Assembly (NCBI RefSeq): GCF_021646545.1
Contig: NZ_JAKIRP010000003.1
Span: forward strand, 248,001-312,000
Length of the DNA: 64,000 bases
Direction of reading: 5' to 3'
Source of the DNA: Chitinophaga filiformis
GTDB taxonomy: Bacteria > Bacteroidota > Bacteroidia > Chitinophagales > Chitinophagaceae
In this document: positions 16,436-25,846 of the stretch, in pieces
How the letters are laid out: each line of letters begins with the position of its first letter
Position numbering within the stretch: the first letter of the stretch is position 1
The notes under the pieces: generated by a model
What the model saw: only the letters and a program-made list of their open reading frames with translations
The model's database searches: none
Told to the model about the DNA's origin: nothing
Program-made: the position numbers and the translations under genes

Positions 16436-17732
16436 CCTGCGGAGGCTTTGCATATGCTTCCCATGCTTCTTCCGCTTCCTCTTTTGAGAGATCGTTCGTG
16501 AATACAATCACCCTGTAACACAGACGGTAGGTTTGCCCGTATTTCAGTTGCCAGGGTTTCATTTTGGTAGGGCTGAAATTCATCATGATCTCCCCTCTTT
16601 CGTTATTCTCCGGCCATACACGTACGGGCTGAGGATAGTCATAATTGGAAGGGTGGCTCATGACAAGAATACCAGCTTCTCCTTTATCTGTGCGGCCGGT
16701 GATCTTGATCCAGCGGGCACGGGTACTGTCGGCGTCTTTGCGCGTCTTACCTTCTGATGTAAGCACTTTACTATTGGCAGCCTTCCACTCCGCCGTCGTA
16801 CGGAGTCCAAAACCACCGCCGTAACGGTACTGCAGGAAGGTGATACCGGCAGTATCGGCACAGCTCATGGTATTGTCGATATCCCAGATCCGGCTGGTGT
16901 TGCCATCGCTGTTAAATGCCTTTACGTCCCACTCCTCATTGATAGCCACCGTTTCCTGTTTGCCGGAGAAGGCGATATGATCGTGCAACGCCTGGAAACC
17001 GCACCATACGGGTCCCTGCGTACGACTGATAAAGCCTTTGAAACGGACAGTACCCTCCTTCTTGTGAAGGTTCCAGAAATCAGTCTCTTTCCCTTTAAAA
17101 GACGTATGTGTCCAAGGATTCCAGATACCCACATGGTGCCAGTGGCCCTCCGGATGTATATTGGTAATGACCTGTCCATCGGGCGCCCATAAAGGATGTA
17201 TGAAGCCACTGCGGCGGTACACGGTATCCACACCGGCAGGTGGTTCCACAATGTTGTAATTATACTGCAAAAGATGTTGCTTTCCTTCTTCCAGCACCAG
17301 GGCCCCGGCGCTGTCTTTTGCCTGCATACGGGCGATGGCCGGAACAGGACTGCCTTTCGACAGTTCGTATGTGCGGATCTTTCCCGGAGCTGTTTTCCCA
17401 TCCATTATCCAGTAGAGATAGCCCCCGGAGACTTGAAGAGGCACAGGTGTGCGGCGTCCCTGCTGTATTTCGAAGAACTGTAATGAATCCTGTATGGCTA
17501 TTACTACATCCTTCATTATAGTGGAAACGGGCACATTTACGCATTGGCGGGCGCCTGCTTTTACACTGATACGGGCCAGCAACTGGGCGCTGACCGGCAG
17601 GGCTGTTGTAGACAACAGCAGCAATAAGGCTATGCACAGCTTAAATCTGGCCGGCTTGCATCGCAAATCGTGTTGCTGAACCGGAAAGACGTGAAAGGAC
17701 AATAATTGTCTGTTTTTCATAACGGGTAACAT
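16407..17732 (-). CDS. DUF6807 (PmoA-like) secreted protein
   Basis: The reading frame is 441 residues; Met5 is an alternative start. A long basic N-region precedes a hydrophobic core (LCIALLLLLSTTALPVSAQ) and a signal peptidase cleavage site, so it is exported. The mature part has the DUF6807 pattern: FIHPLWAPDGQVITNIHPEGHWHHVGIW, then a DFWNLH segment, and a late ILVMSHPSNYDYPQPVRVWPE. The conserved His and Trp residues suggest a beta-sandwich carbohydrate-related role. Such proteins are common in Bacteroidota sugar-degradation loci, but no activity is established that I know of. It lies 15 bp downstream of the dipeptide epimerase gene and is probably cotranscribed. Confidence 0.75.
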   Translation of the reverse strand: MLPVMKNRQLLSFHVFPVQQHDLRCKPARFKLCIALLLLLSTTALPVSAQLLARISVKAGARQCVNVPVSTIMKDVVIAIQDSLQFFEIQQGRRTPVPLQVSGGYLYWIMDGKTAPGKIRTYELSKGSPVPAIARMQAKDSAGALVLEEGKQHLLQYNYNIVEPPAGVDTVYRRSGFIHPLWAPDGQVITNIHPEGHWHHVGIWNPWTHTSFKGKETDFWNLHKKEGTVRFKGFISRTQGPVWCGFQALHDHIAFSGKQETVAINEEWDVKAFNSDGNTSRIWDIDNTMSCADTAGITFLQYRYGGGFGLRTTAEWKAANSKVLTSEGKTRKDADSTRARWIKITGRTDKGEAGILVMSHPSNYDYPQPVRVWPENNERGEIMMNFSPTKMKPWQLKYGQTYRLCYRVIVFTNDLSKEEAEEAWEAYAKPPQVTVSWSAGL

Positions 17733-17747
17733 TTGAGGGTAATAGTT

Positions 17748-18758
17748 TTATTTTAATACGGCGCCGGTACCTGGCCTGTCGGCATAGATGATCCGTCCGT
17801 CAACGATCTTTACACCATCAGCGGTATCTTCGGCCAGTAACAGCGGGCCATCCATATCCACATAGTCCAGGTAAGGCAGCAGGTGGGCTACCGCTGAAGT
17901 ACCGACGGTGCTTTCGTTCATACTGCCGGTCATCACCTGCATGCCCAGGCGTTTGGCATGATCAATCATCCTGCGCGCAGGTGTAATCCCCCCACACTTG
18001 GTCAGTTTGATATTGATACCATGAAAGAGCCCATTGCAGCGCGCTACGTCTGCTTCCGTAATACAGCTCTCGTCGGCAATGAGCGGCAGGGCTGACGATG
18101 CATATACTTTCTTCATGCCTTCCACATCTTCAGCCGGCATAGGCTGCTCGATGAATTCCACGCCCAGCGATTTGAAGGCAGCAGCATTACGTAAAGTCTC
18201 TTCCACTCCCCAGGCGCAATTGGCGTCCACGCGGAAGATAGCGTCAGTATGCCGGCGCAGTTCCTTTATGATAGCAATATCGTCCTGTGTGCCCAGTTTG
18301 ATCTTATAGATTGGCCAGGGAAACTCTTTCAGTTTACTGACCATATTTTCTACCGTATCGATACCGATCGTATAGTCGGTCATCGGGTTGTGAGAAATGT
18401 CGAGCCCCCACACCTCATACAGTTTCTTATTTAGTTTTTTGGCATAAAGATCATGTGCGGCCAGGTCAATGGCACAAAGCGCAAAGAGATTGTCTTTGAA
18501 CAGGGGGTACAACAATTCCCAGAAGGCTTCGGGAGTCGTTAAGGTGTGCCCTTCTATCAGTGCGCGGTGAGCATTGATGGCGTCCATCAGGCGAGGCACG
18601 GTCATATTGTAATATGAGTTATCAGCAGTTTCTCCCAGGCCACTGATTCCATCCTGTTGCAGCGCTACTACCAGCAGTGGCTGAACGTCTTTGGATTTAC
18701 GCGAGATGGTAAAGGTATGTCTGAACTTTAATTCGAACGGGTGTAGTGTCAATTGCAT
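17748..18758 (-). CDS. Dipeptide epimerase (L-Ala-D/L-Glu epimerase type)
   Basis: I prefer Met9 of the frame (ATG at 18758, MQLTLHPFEL) because it matches the usual family start; this gives 336 residues. It belongs to the muconate-lactonising branch of the enolase superfamily. The KIKLG motif carries the first catalytic Lys. The metal ligands are in FRVDANCAWG, EFIEQPM and LIADES, and the opposite catalytic Lys is in INIKLTKCGG. A late MTGSMNEST segment shapes dipeptide specificity. The enzyme epimerises dipeptides such as those from peptidoglycan recycling. The exact dipeptide cannot be read from the sequence. Confidence 0.87.
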   Translation of the reverse strand: MQLTLHPFELKFRHTFTISRKSKDVQPLLVVALQQDGISGLGETADNSYYNMTVPRLMDAINAHRALIEGHTLTTPEAFWELLYPLFKDNLFALCAIDLAAHDLYAKKLNKKLYEVWGLDISHNPMTDYTIGIDTVENMVSKLKEFPWPIYKIKLGTQDDIAIIKELRRHTDAIFRVDANCAWGVEETLRNAAAFKSLGVEFIEQPMPAEDVEGMKKVYASSALPLIADESCITEADVARCNGLFHGINIKLTKCGGITPARRMIDHAKRLGMQVMTGSMNESTVGTSAVAHLLPYLDYVDMDGPLLLAEDTADGVKIVDGRIIYADRPGTGAVLK

Positions 18759-18786
18759 AACACAAAATATAAAAATAGGCACAAAA

Positions 18787-18817
18787 AAGAGGGCTGATCT
18801 TTTGGACCAGCCCTCTT
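18787..18817. terminator. Terminator downstream of dnaK
   Basis: AAGAGGGCTG (18787-18796) pairs with CAGCCCTCTT (18808-18817). On the minus strand the stem is followed by TTTTTTGT, so it terminates dnaK transcription. Confidence 0.87.
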
Positions 18818-18843
18818 ACCAAATATCCCTAAGTTGCTTATGA

Positions 18844-20748
18844 CTATTTCACTTCTTCAAATTCAGCATCAGTTACACCTTCGTTGCCGGCAGCGCTTCC
18901 CTGTGGCTGTCCCTGACCTGTAGCACCACCGTTAGCCTGTGCTTCCTGTGTTGCTTTGTACAGTTCTTCAGAAGCTGCGGTCCATGCATTGTTCATTTCT
19001 GTAACAGCTGCATCTACCTGAGCGATATCGCCGCTCTTATGTGCTTCCTTCAATTTGTTCAGGGCAGTTTCAATGGTGCCTTTCTTATCTGCAGGGATCT
19101 TATCGCCATATTCTTTCAGCTGTTTTTCAGTCTGGAAGATCAGGCTGTCAGCCTGGTTGAGCTTTTCGATCTTTTCACGCTGTTCCTTATCGGATGATTC
19201 GTTCGCTTTTGCTTCTGCCTTCATCTTTTCGATCTCTTCTTTGCTCAGACCACTACCTGCTTCGATACGGATATTCTGTGTTTTACCGGTGCCTTTATCT
19301 TTCGCAGTTACATGCAGGATACCGTTGGCATCGATATCGAAGATCACTTCGATTTGCGGTACACCACGCGGAGCCGGTGGAATACCATCCAGGATAAAGC
19401 GGCCCAGTGTACGGTTCTGGCTAGCTAAAGGACGTTCACCCTGCAGTACATGAATTTCAACACTTGGCTGGTTATCAGCAGCAGTGGAGAAGGTTTCAGA
19501 TTTCTTGCTCGGGATAGTAGTGTTGGATTCGATCAGTTTAGTGAATACACCACCCATGGTTTCGATACCCAGAGAAAGCGGGGTAACGTCCAGCAGCAGT
19601 ACATCTTTCACTTCACCGGTCAGTACACCACCCTGGATCGCAGCACCAACAGCTACTACTTCATCCGGATTCACACCTCTGTTTGGCTTTTTACCGAAGA
19701 ATTTCTCTACTACTTCCTGGATCTTTGGAATACGGGTAGAACCACCTACCAGTATCACTTCGTCGATCTCAGAAGTGTTCAGGCCTGCATCTTTCAGGGC
19801 TTTGCGGCAAGGCTCCAGTGTTCTTTCCACCAGGGCATCTGCCAGTTGCTCGAATTTAGCGCGGCTCAGTTTCTTTACCAGGTGTTTAGGTACACCGTCT
19901 ACTGCAGTGATATAAGGCAGGTTGATCTCTGTTTCCTGAGAAGAAGACAGTTCAATTTTTGCCTTTTCAGCTGCTTCTTTCAGACGCTGCCATGCCATTG
20001 GATCTTTGTGCAGGTCAACCGCTTCGTCTTTCTTGAATTCATCGGCCAGCCAGTCCATGATCACCTTGTCAAAGTCGTCACCACCCAGGTGGGTATCACC
20101 GTTGGTAGATTTTACTTCGAATACGCCATCACCCAGTTCCAGGATGGAGATATCGAAGGTACCACCACCAAGGTCGAATACGGCGATCTTGCTATCAGCA
20201 TGTTTTTTATCCAGTCCATAAGCCAGTGCAGCGGCAGTAGGCTCGTTAATGATACGACGTACAGTCAGACCTGCAATCTCACCTGCTTCTTTTGTAGCCT
20301 GACGCTGAGCGTCGTTGAAGTAAGCAGGAACAGTGATCACCGCTTCAGTTACTTCCTGACCCAGGTAGTCTTCAGCAGTTTTCTTCATTTTCTGCAGGAT
20401 CATAGCAGAGATCTCCTGCGGAGTATATAGTCTGCCGTCGATATCGATACGGGTAGTGTTATTTTCACCACGCGCAACTTTATAGCTCCAATGAGGTATT
20501 TCATTTGATACCTCGTCAAAATGGCGTCCCATGAAACGTTTTACTGACATAATCGTGTTCACAGGGTTAGTGATAGCCTGGCGTTTTGCCGGGTCACCCA
20601 CCTTTCTCTCACCATTCTTCAAGAAACCCACAACGGAGGGCGTAGTTCTGCGTCCTTCATCATTGGCAATTACTACCGGTTCGTTGCCTTCCATTACAGC
20701 AACGCATGAGTTGGTAGTTCCTAAGTCAATACCTATTATCTTTCCCAT
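18844..20748 (-). CDS. dnaK: Chaperone DnaK (Hsp70)
   Basis: The start is the ATG at 20748 ([20 protein letters not shown]), not the upstream in-frame ATG at 20811, giving 634 residues, a normal length. The ATPase domain (1 to about 380) shows the phosphate loop DLGTTNS, the [11 protein letters not shown] signature and the [11 protein letters not shown] signature. The linker [19 protein letters not shown] leads to the substrate-binding beta domain, then the helical lid and a Gly/Gln-rich tail ending in DAEFEEVK. It folds nascent and stressed proteins with DnaJ and GrpE, which are not in this window. It is monocistronic, with its own terminator. Confidence 0.98.
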   Translation of the reverse strand: MGKIIGIDLGTTNSCVAVMEGNEPVVIANDEGRRTTPSVVGFLKNGERKVGDPAKRQAITNPVNTIMSVKRFMGRHFDEVSNEIPHWSYKVARGENNTTRIDIDGRLYTPQEISAMILQKMKKTAEDYLGQEVTEAVITVPAYFNDAQRQATKEAGEIAGLTVRRIINEPTAAALAYGLDKKHADSKIAVFDLGGGTFDISILELGDGVFEVKSTNGDTHLGGDDFDKVIMDWLADEFKKDEAVDLHKDPMAWQRLKEAAEKAKIELSSSQETEINLPYITAVDGVPKHLVKKLSRAKFEQLADALVERTLEPCRKALKDAGLNTSEIDEVILVGGSTRIPKIQEVVEKFFGKKPNRGVNPDEVVAVGAAIQGGVLTGEVKDVLLLDVTPLSLGIETMGGVFTKLIESNTTIPSKKSETFSTAADNQPSVEIHVLQGERPLASQNRTLGRFILDGIPPAPRGVPQIEVIFDIDANGILHVTAKDKGTGKTQNIRIEAGSGLSKEEIEKMKAEAKANESSDKEQREKIEKLNQADSLIFQTEKQLKEYGDKIPADKKGTIETALNKLKEAHKSGDIAQVDAAVTEMNNAWTAASEELYKATQEAQANGGATGQGQPQGSAAGNEGVTDAEFEEVK

Positions 20749-21018
20749 AATTGTTAATATTCTCGCTTGTAGTTGTAGATAGATTTTTGTCTCCGAGAAA
20801 GCAAATGTCAATGATTATGCCAACGGACGAAGCATGCAAATATGTCAGTTCCTTATGTCAGTCGACCGTCAGTTTCTCTTCCCACACGTTTAATACGATT
20901 TAATAATGAACAATTTACATGCAACGGGGTTTTTTATGGTAAGTATTAAACCGACGTGCGAAATACACTTATTTATTAATTCACCTGCTAAGTAATTTAA
21001 ATAACCGAGTAACCCTGA

Positions 21019-22368
21019 ATGATTATGAAAAACACCTCACTCATCCGGGCAGCGTGTGTGCTGGCCCTTTCTACTCCTCTATGCAGTATTGCCCAGACCA
21101 CTGTAAACGGCCCCATTTTTACTAATGGCCCCGGTTACAAGCGATGGTCGGTCGGCGTAAATGGCGGATTGCTGGCTCCGGTCGCCCCCACAGGAGGCAG
21201 CAACGATTTTACAAAATGGAAAGCTAAAGTCGGCTATGGCGCTTATGTAAAATGGCAGATTTTACACTCCCTGGGCATCCGGGCAGACTTTATAGGTGGC
21301 AAGCTGGCAGGCAATAATGACCGCAAATTGGGGAACGAAAAGGAACCCAACCGGCGCTTAAACTCCTTTGAAACCAACCTGAAGTGGTCTACCAGCCTGA
21401 ACGCAGTTATCAATCTGGCCACTATCAACTGGATGTACAGAAAGAATGCCCTTCAGATATATGTGTCAGGTGGCGCCGGACTGGCGGGTTATTCTCCCAA
21501 AGTAAGCAGACAAATGGAAGGAGGCCTGACGGAGTACAAACCTAATGGAAGTATCACCGAGTTTTATGTACCCATAGGCGCAGGATTGAAATTTAAACTC
21601 ACTGAGGCCATCAACCTGGATCTGGGATATACCATGCATTATGTGGATGGAGATAACCTGGATGGCTTTTATCTCGGCCAGAATAAAGACAAATACTCCT
21701 ATGGGTATGCAGGAGTGGAATTCCCACTGGGACCCAAAAATAAACCACAACTGAACTGGCAGAACCCCGCTAAAGTGATGTACGATGAACTACAGGCGCA
21801 AAAGGCTAACCTGCAGCGTGAGCTGGAAACCAGCCGGGCCGAAAATAATCGACTGACTGGTGAGGTGAATAAACTGACGGCCGATGCTGACGCTGACGGC
21901 GTATCCGATTATTTTGATAAATGCCCCGGTACGGCATCCGGTAACAAGGTAGATGGCAGTGGCTGTGAACTACCGAAAGCGACCGAGCCTAAAGTACCTA
22001 CCCAGGTAGTGATTACAGATGAAGACCGCCGCATCGTTAGAAACGCTATTCAGGACCTGGAGTTTGAAACTGGTAAATCCAGCATTAAACCCGGCTCTTA
22101 CGGCGCCCTGAACCAACTGGCAGAATTGCTCAGGAACAGGGGCTTCAGCCTTAAACTTGGCGGACATACGGACAATGTGGGTAATTCAACAAAAAATATG
22201 GCCCTCTCAAAAGACAGGGCAGAATCAGTGAAACAGTACCTGGTAGACCAGGGTGCTAATCCATCCAAGATCGAAGCCGTAGGTTATGGCTCTACCCAAC
22301 CGGTAGCCAGCAATAAAACCAAGGCTGGAAGGCAGAAAAACAGAAGGGTGGAGTTCACTATCTATTAA
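21019..22368 (+). CDS. OmpA-family outer membrane protein
   Basis: The protein is 449 residues; Met3 is an equally possible start. A signal peptide ends near CSIAQ. Residues about 40-245 look like an eight-stranded beta-barrel (alternating aromatic strands such as WSVGVNGGLLAPV and YSYGYAGVEFPLG). A short coiled coil follows (ELQAQKANLQRELETSRAEN), then one thrombospondin-type-3 calcium repeat (DADADGVSDYFDKCPGT). The OmpA-like peptidoglycan-binding domain covers about 330-449, with GGHTDNVGNSTKNMALSKDR. It should tether outer membrane to cell wall. It is monocistronic. Confidence 0.93.
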   Translation: MIMKNTSLIRAACVLALSTPLCSIAQTTVNGPIFTNGPGYKRWSVGVNGGLLAPVAPTGGSNDFTKWKAKVGYGAYVKWQILHSLGIRADFIGGKLAGNNDRKLGNEKEPNRRLNSFETNLKWSTSLNAVINLATINWMYRKNALQIYVSGGAGLAGYSPKVSRQMEGGLTEYKPNGSITEFYVPIGAGLKFKLTEAINLDLGYTMHYVDGDNLDGFYLGQNKDKYSYGYAGVEFPLGPKNKPQLNWQNPAKVMYDELQAQKANLQRELETSRAENNRLTGEVNKLTADADADGVSDYFDKCPGTASGNKVDGSGCELPKATEPKVPTQVVITDEDRRIVRNAIQDLEFETGKSSIKPGSYGALNQLAELLRNRGFSLKLGGHTDNVGNSTKNMALSKDRAESVKQYLVDQGANPSKIEAVGYGSTQPVASNKTKAGRQKNRRVEFTIY

Positions 22369-22392
22369 TACTCAGCATCCGATAAACCCTGG

Positions 22393-22430
22393 AAAGGGCC
22401 TGGCAGTTTTGTTGCCGGCCCTTTTTCTTT
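22393..22430 (+). terminator. Terminator after the ompA-like gene
   Basis: AAAGGGCCtGGCA pairs with TTGCCgGCCCTTT around a short T-rich loop, followed by a T-rich CTTTTTCTTT tail. Confidence 0.85.
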
Positions 22431-22511
22431 ATTATATTATTCAGCGCCCCGGGCTGCCCAGCGGATTTTTTATACCTTTGACGTTACTTTTGGCATTAAC
22501 CGTTTATCAGC

Positions 22512-24440
22512 ATGAGTGTTGTACAATCCATCAGATCTGCTGCTGCTGCAGCAATTAAGGCGCTTTACGAACAGACAATTCCTGCAAAGGACATTGCGAT
22601 CAATACTACCAAACCTGAATTTGAAGGTGAATATACCATCCTGGTATTCCCCTTCACAAAGTTCAGCCGCTTAAAACCGGAGGAAACTGCTGATCGATTG
22701 GGCAAATACCTTGTTGAACATAACCCCGACCTCGTGTCCGGCTATAATGTGATCAAGGGCTTCCTCAACCTGCAGATCTGTGAGCAGTACTGGGCGCAGT
22801 ACCTGCAGCAACACTTCAATAACCGTAACATCGGTAAGAAGCCTTCCAACGGAAAAAAAGTAATGGTGGAATACTCTTCCCCCAATACAAATAAACCTTT
22901 GCACCTGGGTCACCTCCGTAATAACTTCCTTGGCTATTCCATCGCAGAGATCCTGAAAGCCAACGGTTATGATGTGATCAAGGCCAACCTGGTGAATGAC
23001 CGGGGTATCCATATCTGTAAATCCATGCTGGCATGGCAGCTGTTTGCCCATGGAGATACACCCGAATCAACCGGTATCAAAGGAGACCACCTGGTTGGCG
23101 ACTACTACGTGAAGTTTGAGACCATCCTGAAAGAACAGACAGAACCTATTATAGCCCGCGCGCTTGAAAACGATTTCAAAGATTTCCAGGGCGCAGACCT
23201 GGAACGTATAGAGAAACTGGTTACCCTCTTCCATAAGCCCGAAATAAAGGCTGATGCAGAGAAACACGCCAAACTCAATGATGAGATCAAAGAACTGTCC
23301 CGTAAGCAGACAGAGATCATGCAGCAGGCACAGATCATGCTGCAGCAGTGGGAAGCAGGCAATCATGAAGTACGGACCCTGTGGTCAACAATGAATAGCT
23401 GGGTGTACAAAGGTTTCGATGAAACCTACAAACGCCTGGGCATCGACTTCGACAAGATGTACTACGAAAGCGAGACCTACCTGCTGGGTAAAGACCTGGT
23501 AGAGGAAGGCCTGGCTAAAGGAGTGCTGTTCAAAAAGCCGGATAATTCTATCTGGATAGACCTGACTGCCGACGGACTGGATGAGAAACTGTTATTACGT
23601 GGCGATGGCACCTCTGTGTATATGACGCAGGACCTGGGTACTGCCCGTCTTAAATACGACGACTACCAGATGGAGCAAAGCATCTATGTAGTGGCCGATG
23701 AACAGAACTATCACTTCAAGGTGCTGCAACTGATCCTGAAGAAACTGCAGGAACCATGTGCTGATGGTATATTCCATCTTTCCTATGGCATGGTGGAATT
23801 ACCACACGGCCGTATGAAGAGCCGTGAAGGTACCGTTGTGGATGCAGATGACCTGATAGATGAGACCATCGCAGCAGCTGCAGAACAGACAGCCAATTCC
23901 GGTAAGCTGAAAGACATGGCGGCAGAAGACCTGCAGACGCTTTACAACATGCTTGGCATAGGCGCTATGAAATTCTTCCTCCTGCGTGTAGATCCGAAGA
24001 AGAGAATGGTGTTCGATCCGAGAGAGTCTATTGACCTGCATGGGTTTACCAGTGTATTCGTTCAGTATGCGCATGCCCGTATCAAATCCATTCTGCGTGA
24101 GGTAGCGCCTGATGCAGATAAACTGGAAGGCTACTGTCATAAGGGCAGCTTACTGCCGCTGGAGAAAGAACTGATCCTGCTGAATGAGCAATATGAAAGC
24201 GTGCTGGAAGAAGCCATGAAAGAAATGAGCCCTTCCGTGATCGCTAACTATGTGTTCCAGCTCGCACAACAGTTCAACTCATTCTATGCAGAGAAAGTGG
24301 AAGGTAAATACACCTATTCTGTGCAGGACGCAGAAACGCCGGAGAAACAGAAGCTTCGTACACAGATCGTTATGCTCACCGCCAGAACAATTGCAAAGAG
24401 CATGAAACTGCTGGGTATTGATGTACCTGAAAGAATGTAA
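22512..24440 (+). CDS. argS: Arginyl-tRNA synthetase
   Basis: The 642-residue class I synthetase has an N-terminal additional domain (about 1-110), the HIGH-type motif HLGHLRN at 131-137 preceded by VEYSSPNTNKPL, and a KMSKS-equivalent GRMKSREG region, typical of ArgRS. The C-terminal DALR anticodon-binding domain ends in the conserved LLGIDVPERM. It charges tRNA-Arg. Length and motifs are normal. TACCTTTG at 22473-22480 could be the -7 element, with no clear -33. Confidence 0.97.
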   Translation: MSVVQSIRSAAAAAIKALYEQTIPAKDIAINTTKPEFEGEYTILVFPFTKFSRLKPEETADRLGKYLVEHNPDLVSGYNVIKGFLNLQICEQYWAQYLQQHFNNRNIGKKPSNGKKVMVEYSSPNTNKPLHLGHLRNNFLGYSIAEILKANGYDVIKANLVNDRGIHICKSMLAWQLFAHGDTPESTGIKGDHLVGDYYVKFETILKEQTEPIIARALENDFKDFQGADLERIEKLVTLFHKPEIKADAEKHAKLNDEIKELSRKQTEIMQQAQIMLQQWEAGNHEVRTLWSTMNSWVYKGFDETYKRLGIDFDKMYYESETYLLGKDLVEEGLAKGVLFKKPDNSIWIDLTADGLDEKLLLRGDGTSVYMTQDLGTARLKYDDYQMEQSIYVVADEQNYHFKVLQLILKKLQEPCADGIFHLSYGMVELPHGRMKSREGTVVDADDLIDETIAAAAEQTANSGKLKDMAAEDLQTLYNMLGIGAMKFFLLRVDPKKRMVFDPRESIDLHGFTSVFVQYAHARIKSILREVAPDADKLEGYCHKGSLLPLEKELILLNEQYESVLEEAMKEMSPSVIANYVFQLAQQFNSFYAEKVEGKYTYSVQDAETPEKQKLRTQIVMLTARTIAKSMKLLGIDVPERM

Positions 24441-24460
24441 TAACGCACTTCTTATAAAGC

Positions 24461-24487
24461 AAAAAGCTCCCATCCCGGGAGCTTTTT
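24461..24487. terminator. Terminator between argS and the TPR gene
   Basis: AAAAAGCTCCC and GGGAGCTTTTT form a stem around a four-base loop, with T-rich sequence on the plus side and an A-rich left flank. It lies between convergent genes and probably works in both directions. Confidence 0.87.
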
Positions 24488-24512
24488 CTTTTTATCTTTT
24501 GTCTGGATAGTA

Positions 24513-25205
24513 TTATTGCGTAACCGCCAGCGCCCTGTCACACAGCTCCTCCCCTTTTGCCACCTCTCCGTTGCCAATGTATGACTTACCCAGCATAAAC
24601 ATGGCAAAAGCATTCTCAGGCTGGATGCACAGTAATTTGTCCCAATAATTAATAGCAGCGCTATAATTGCCAGCCAGGTAATAGTGGTGAGCCAGCGCCT
24701 GCATAGGTCTGGGATCGTTGTTCCGTAAAGCAAGGCAGGAATGCAGATGTTTCACACCTTTCTCCACCTGGCGGATATGCAGATAGGCAGTACCCAGGTG
24801 CAGGTTAAAATCTGCATCGGCAGGATGCCCTTTTTGCTGTGCCTTTTCAAAAGCACCTGCTGCATTGTGAAAATCTTTGGTATTAAAGTATAATACGCCG
24901 ACGGCATACCAGGAAGAAGCTTGTTCTCCATCCAGGCGGAGGAAATACTGGTAATAACGGATGCTTTCCTGATATTCCTCTTCCAATGCCAGGATCTCGG
25001 CCATTTGCAGGTATGCTACCGTGTAGCTGCTATCCTGATGTAAGATTTCATTGAAACATTTCTTTGCGGCCTGAAATCTGCCTTCATTGCGGCAGTTCAC
25101 CCCTTCCCTGTAAAGACCCTTTAACTTATTTCCTGGAAAAGCCATAGCAACTTGCACGAATAAAACCGTCCATAGCAGCGGACATAAGACACGGACGTTT
25201 AACAT
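24513..25205 (-). CDS. Exported TPR-repeat protein
   Basis: The 230-residue protein opens with a signal peptide (MLNVRVLCPLLWTVLFVQVAMA) and is otherwise made of about five to six tetratricopeptide repeats, for example GRFQAAKKCFNEILHQDSSY, KDFHNAAGAFEKAQQKG and NYSAAINYWDKLLCIQPENA. Such repeats bind other proteins in the periplasm. Nothing in it indicates a specific partner. It lies 33 bp downstream of cdd on the same strand and may be cotranscribed. Confidence 0.8.
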   Translation of the reverse strand: MLNVRVLCPLLWTVLFVQVAMAFPGNKLKGLYREGVNCRNEGRFQAAKKCFNEILHQDSSYTVAYLQMAEILALEEEYQESIRYYQYFLRLDGEQASSWYAVGVLYFNTKDFHNAAGAFEKAQQKGHPADADFNLHLGTAYLHIRQVEKGVKHLHSCLALRNNDPRPMQALAHHYYLAGNYSAAINYWDKLLCIQPENAFAMFMLGKSYIGNGEVAKGEELCDRALAVTQ

Positions 25206-25238
25206 AGAGTTTCATAGACTCCTGCAAAGATAATAAAT

Positions 25239-25724
25239 TTATTGCATATCTTCTGCGGAGAATCCCAATGGTAACAGGTGTCTGATAGTCTGGATGATGA
25301 ACACTTTCCCCGTCTGACCGCTCATGATCACACGAATGGACTGCTGCTGACGGCCTTCATATTCTGATAAGGTCTGCCGGCAGATGCCGCATGGAGAAAT
25401 AGGGGTATCATTACTCCCCGAAGGATTGTGATAGCTGATGGCAATAGTGAGTATCGGTACTCCCGGATAGAGGGACGCTGCGGTAGATAAAGCCACTCTT
25501 TCCGCACAAATGCCGGCAGGGAAAGAAGCGTTCTCCTGGTTTGTTCCTCTTACCACAATACCGTTGGCCAGTAAAATGGCAGCTCCTACATAAAAATTGG
25601 AATAAGGGGCATAGGCCTGGGCAGTTACTTCCCGGGCTTCTTCCAGTAACCGGAGGTCTGCAATGGGTAAGGCTGCACTGTCCTGGAAGGAATGGTATTC
25701 AAAAGAATGTTTACGGATGTCCAT
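25239..25724 (-). CDS. cdd: Cytidine deaminase
   Basis: The 161-residue enzyme has the tetrameric-type zinc site: CAE at 73-75 and PCGIC at 111-115, giving Cys73, Cys112 and Cys115 as zinc ligands and Glu75 as the proton shuttle. NFYVGAAILLANG and NQENASFPAGICAERVA are the substrate-binding strands. It deaminates cytidine and deoxycytidine to uridine and deoxyuridine in pyrimidine salvage. About 20 extra N-terminal residues precede the usual start of the family. The motif match is unambiguous. Confidence 0.95.
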   Translation of the reverse strand: MDIRKHSFEYHSFQDSAALPIADLRLLEEAREVTAQAYAPYSNFYVGAAILLANGIVVRGTNQENASFPAGICAERVALSTAASLYPGVPILTIAISYHNPSGSNDTPISPCGICRQTLSEYEGRQQQSIRVIMSGQTGKVFIIQTIRHLLPLGFSAEDMQ

Positions 25725-25732
25725 ATACTAAA

Positions 25733-25797
25733 TTACGAATTACGGATGACGAATTACAAGTTAGTGTTTGTAATTGGATGTCATGCGTAATTCGTAA
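25733..25797. repeat. Imperfect inverted repeat between lepB and cdd
   Basis: TTACGAATTACGGATGAC (from 25733) is mirrored by GTCATGCGTAATTCGTAA (ending 25797), with inner GAATTAC and GTAATTG also pairing. The arms contain internal direct repeats of GAATTAC. It could fold into a long AT-rich hairpin in the lepB-cdd intergenic transcript. It is of the size of a small interspersed repeat, but only one copy was noticed in the window. Confidence 0.65.
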
Positions 25798-25846
25798 CAG
25801 AATATTGTGAAACAGCGGGAAGAAGGTGTTACCTAAACCCGAGCTT

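Noticed and set aside
19450..20430. 326-codon plus-strand frame opposite dnaK
   Set aside because: It is antisense to a highly conserved gene whose codon bias creates long reverse frames; its translation is Phe/Tyr/Gln-rich and meaningless.
20749..20811. Upstream in-frame start for dnaK
   Set aside because: The family N-terminus begins exactly at [14 protein letters not shown]; the extra 21 residues have no homology that I recognise.
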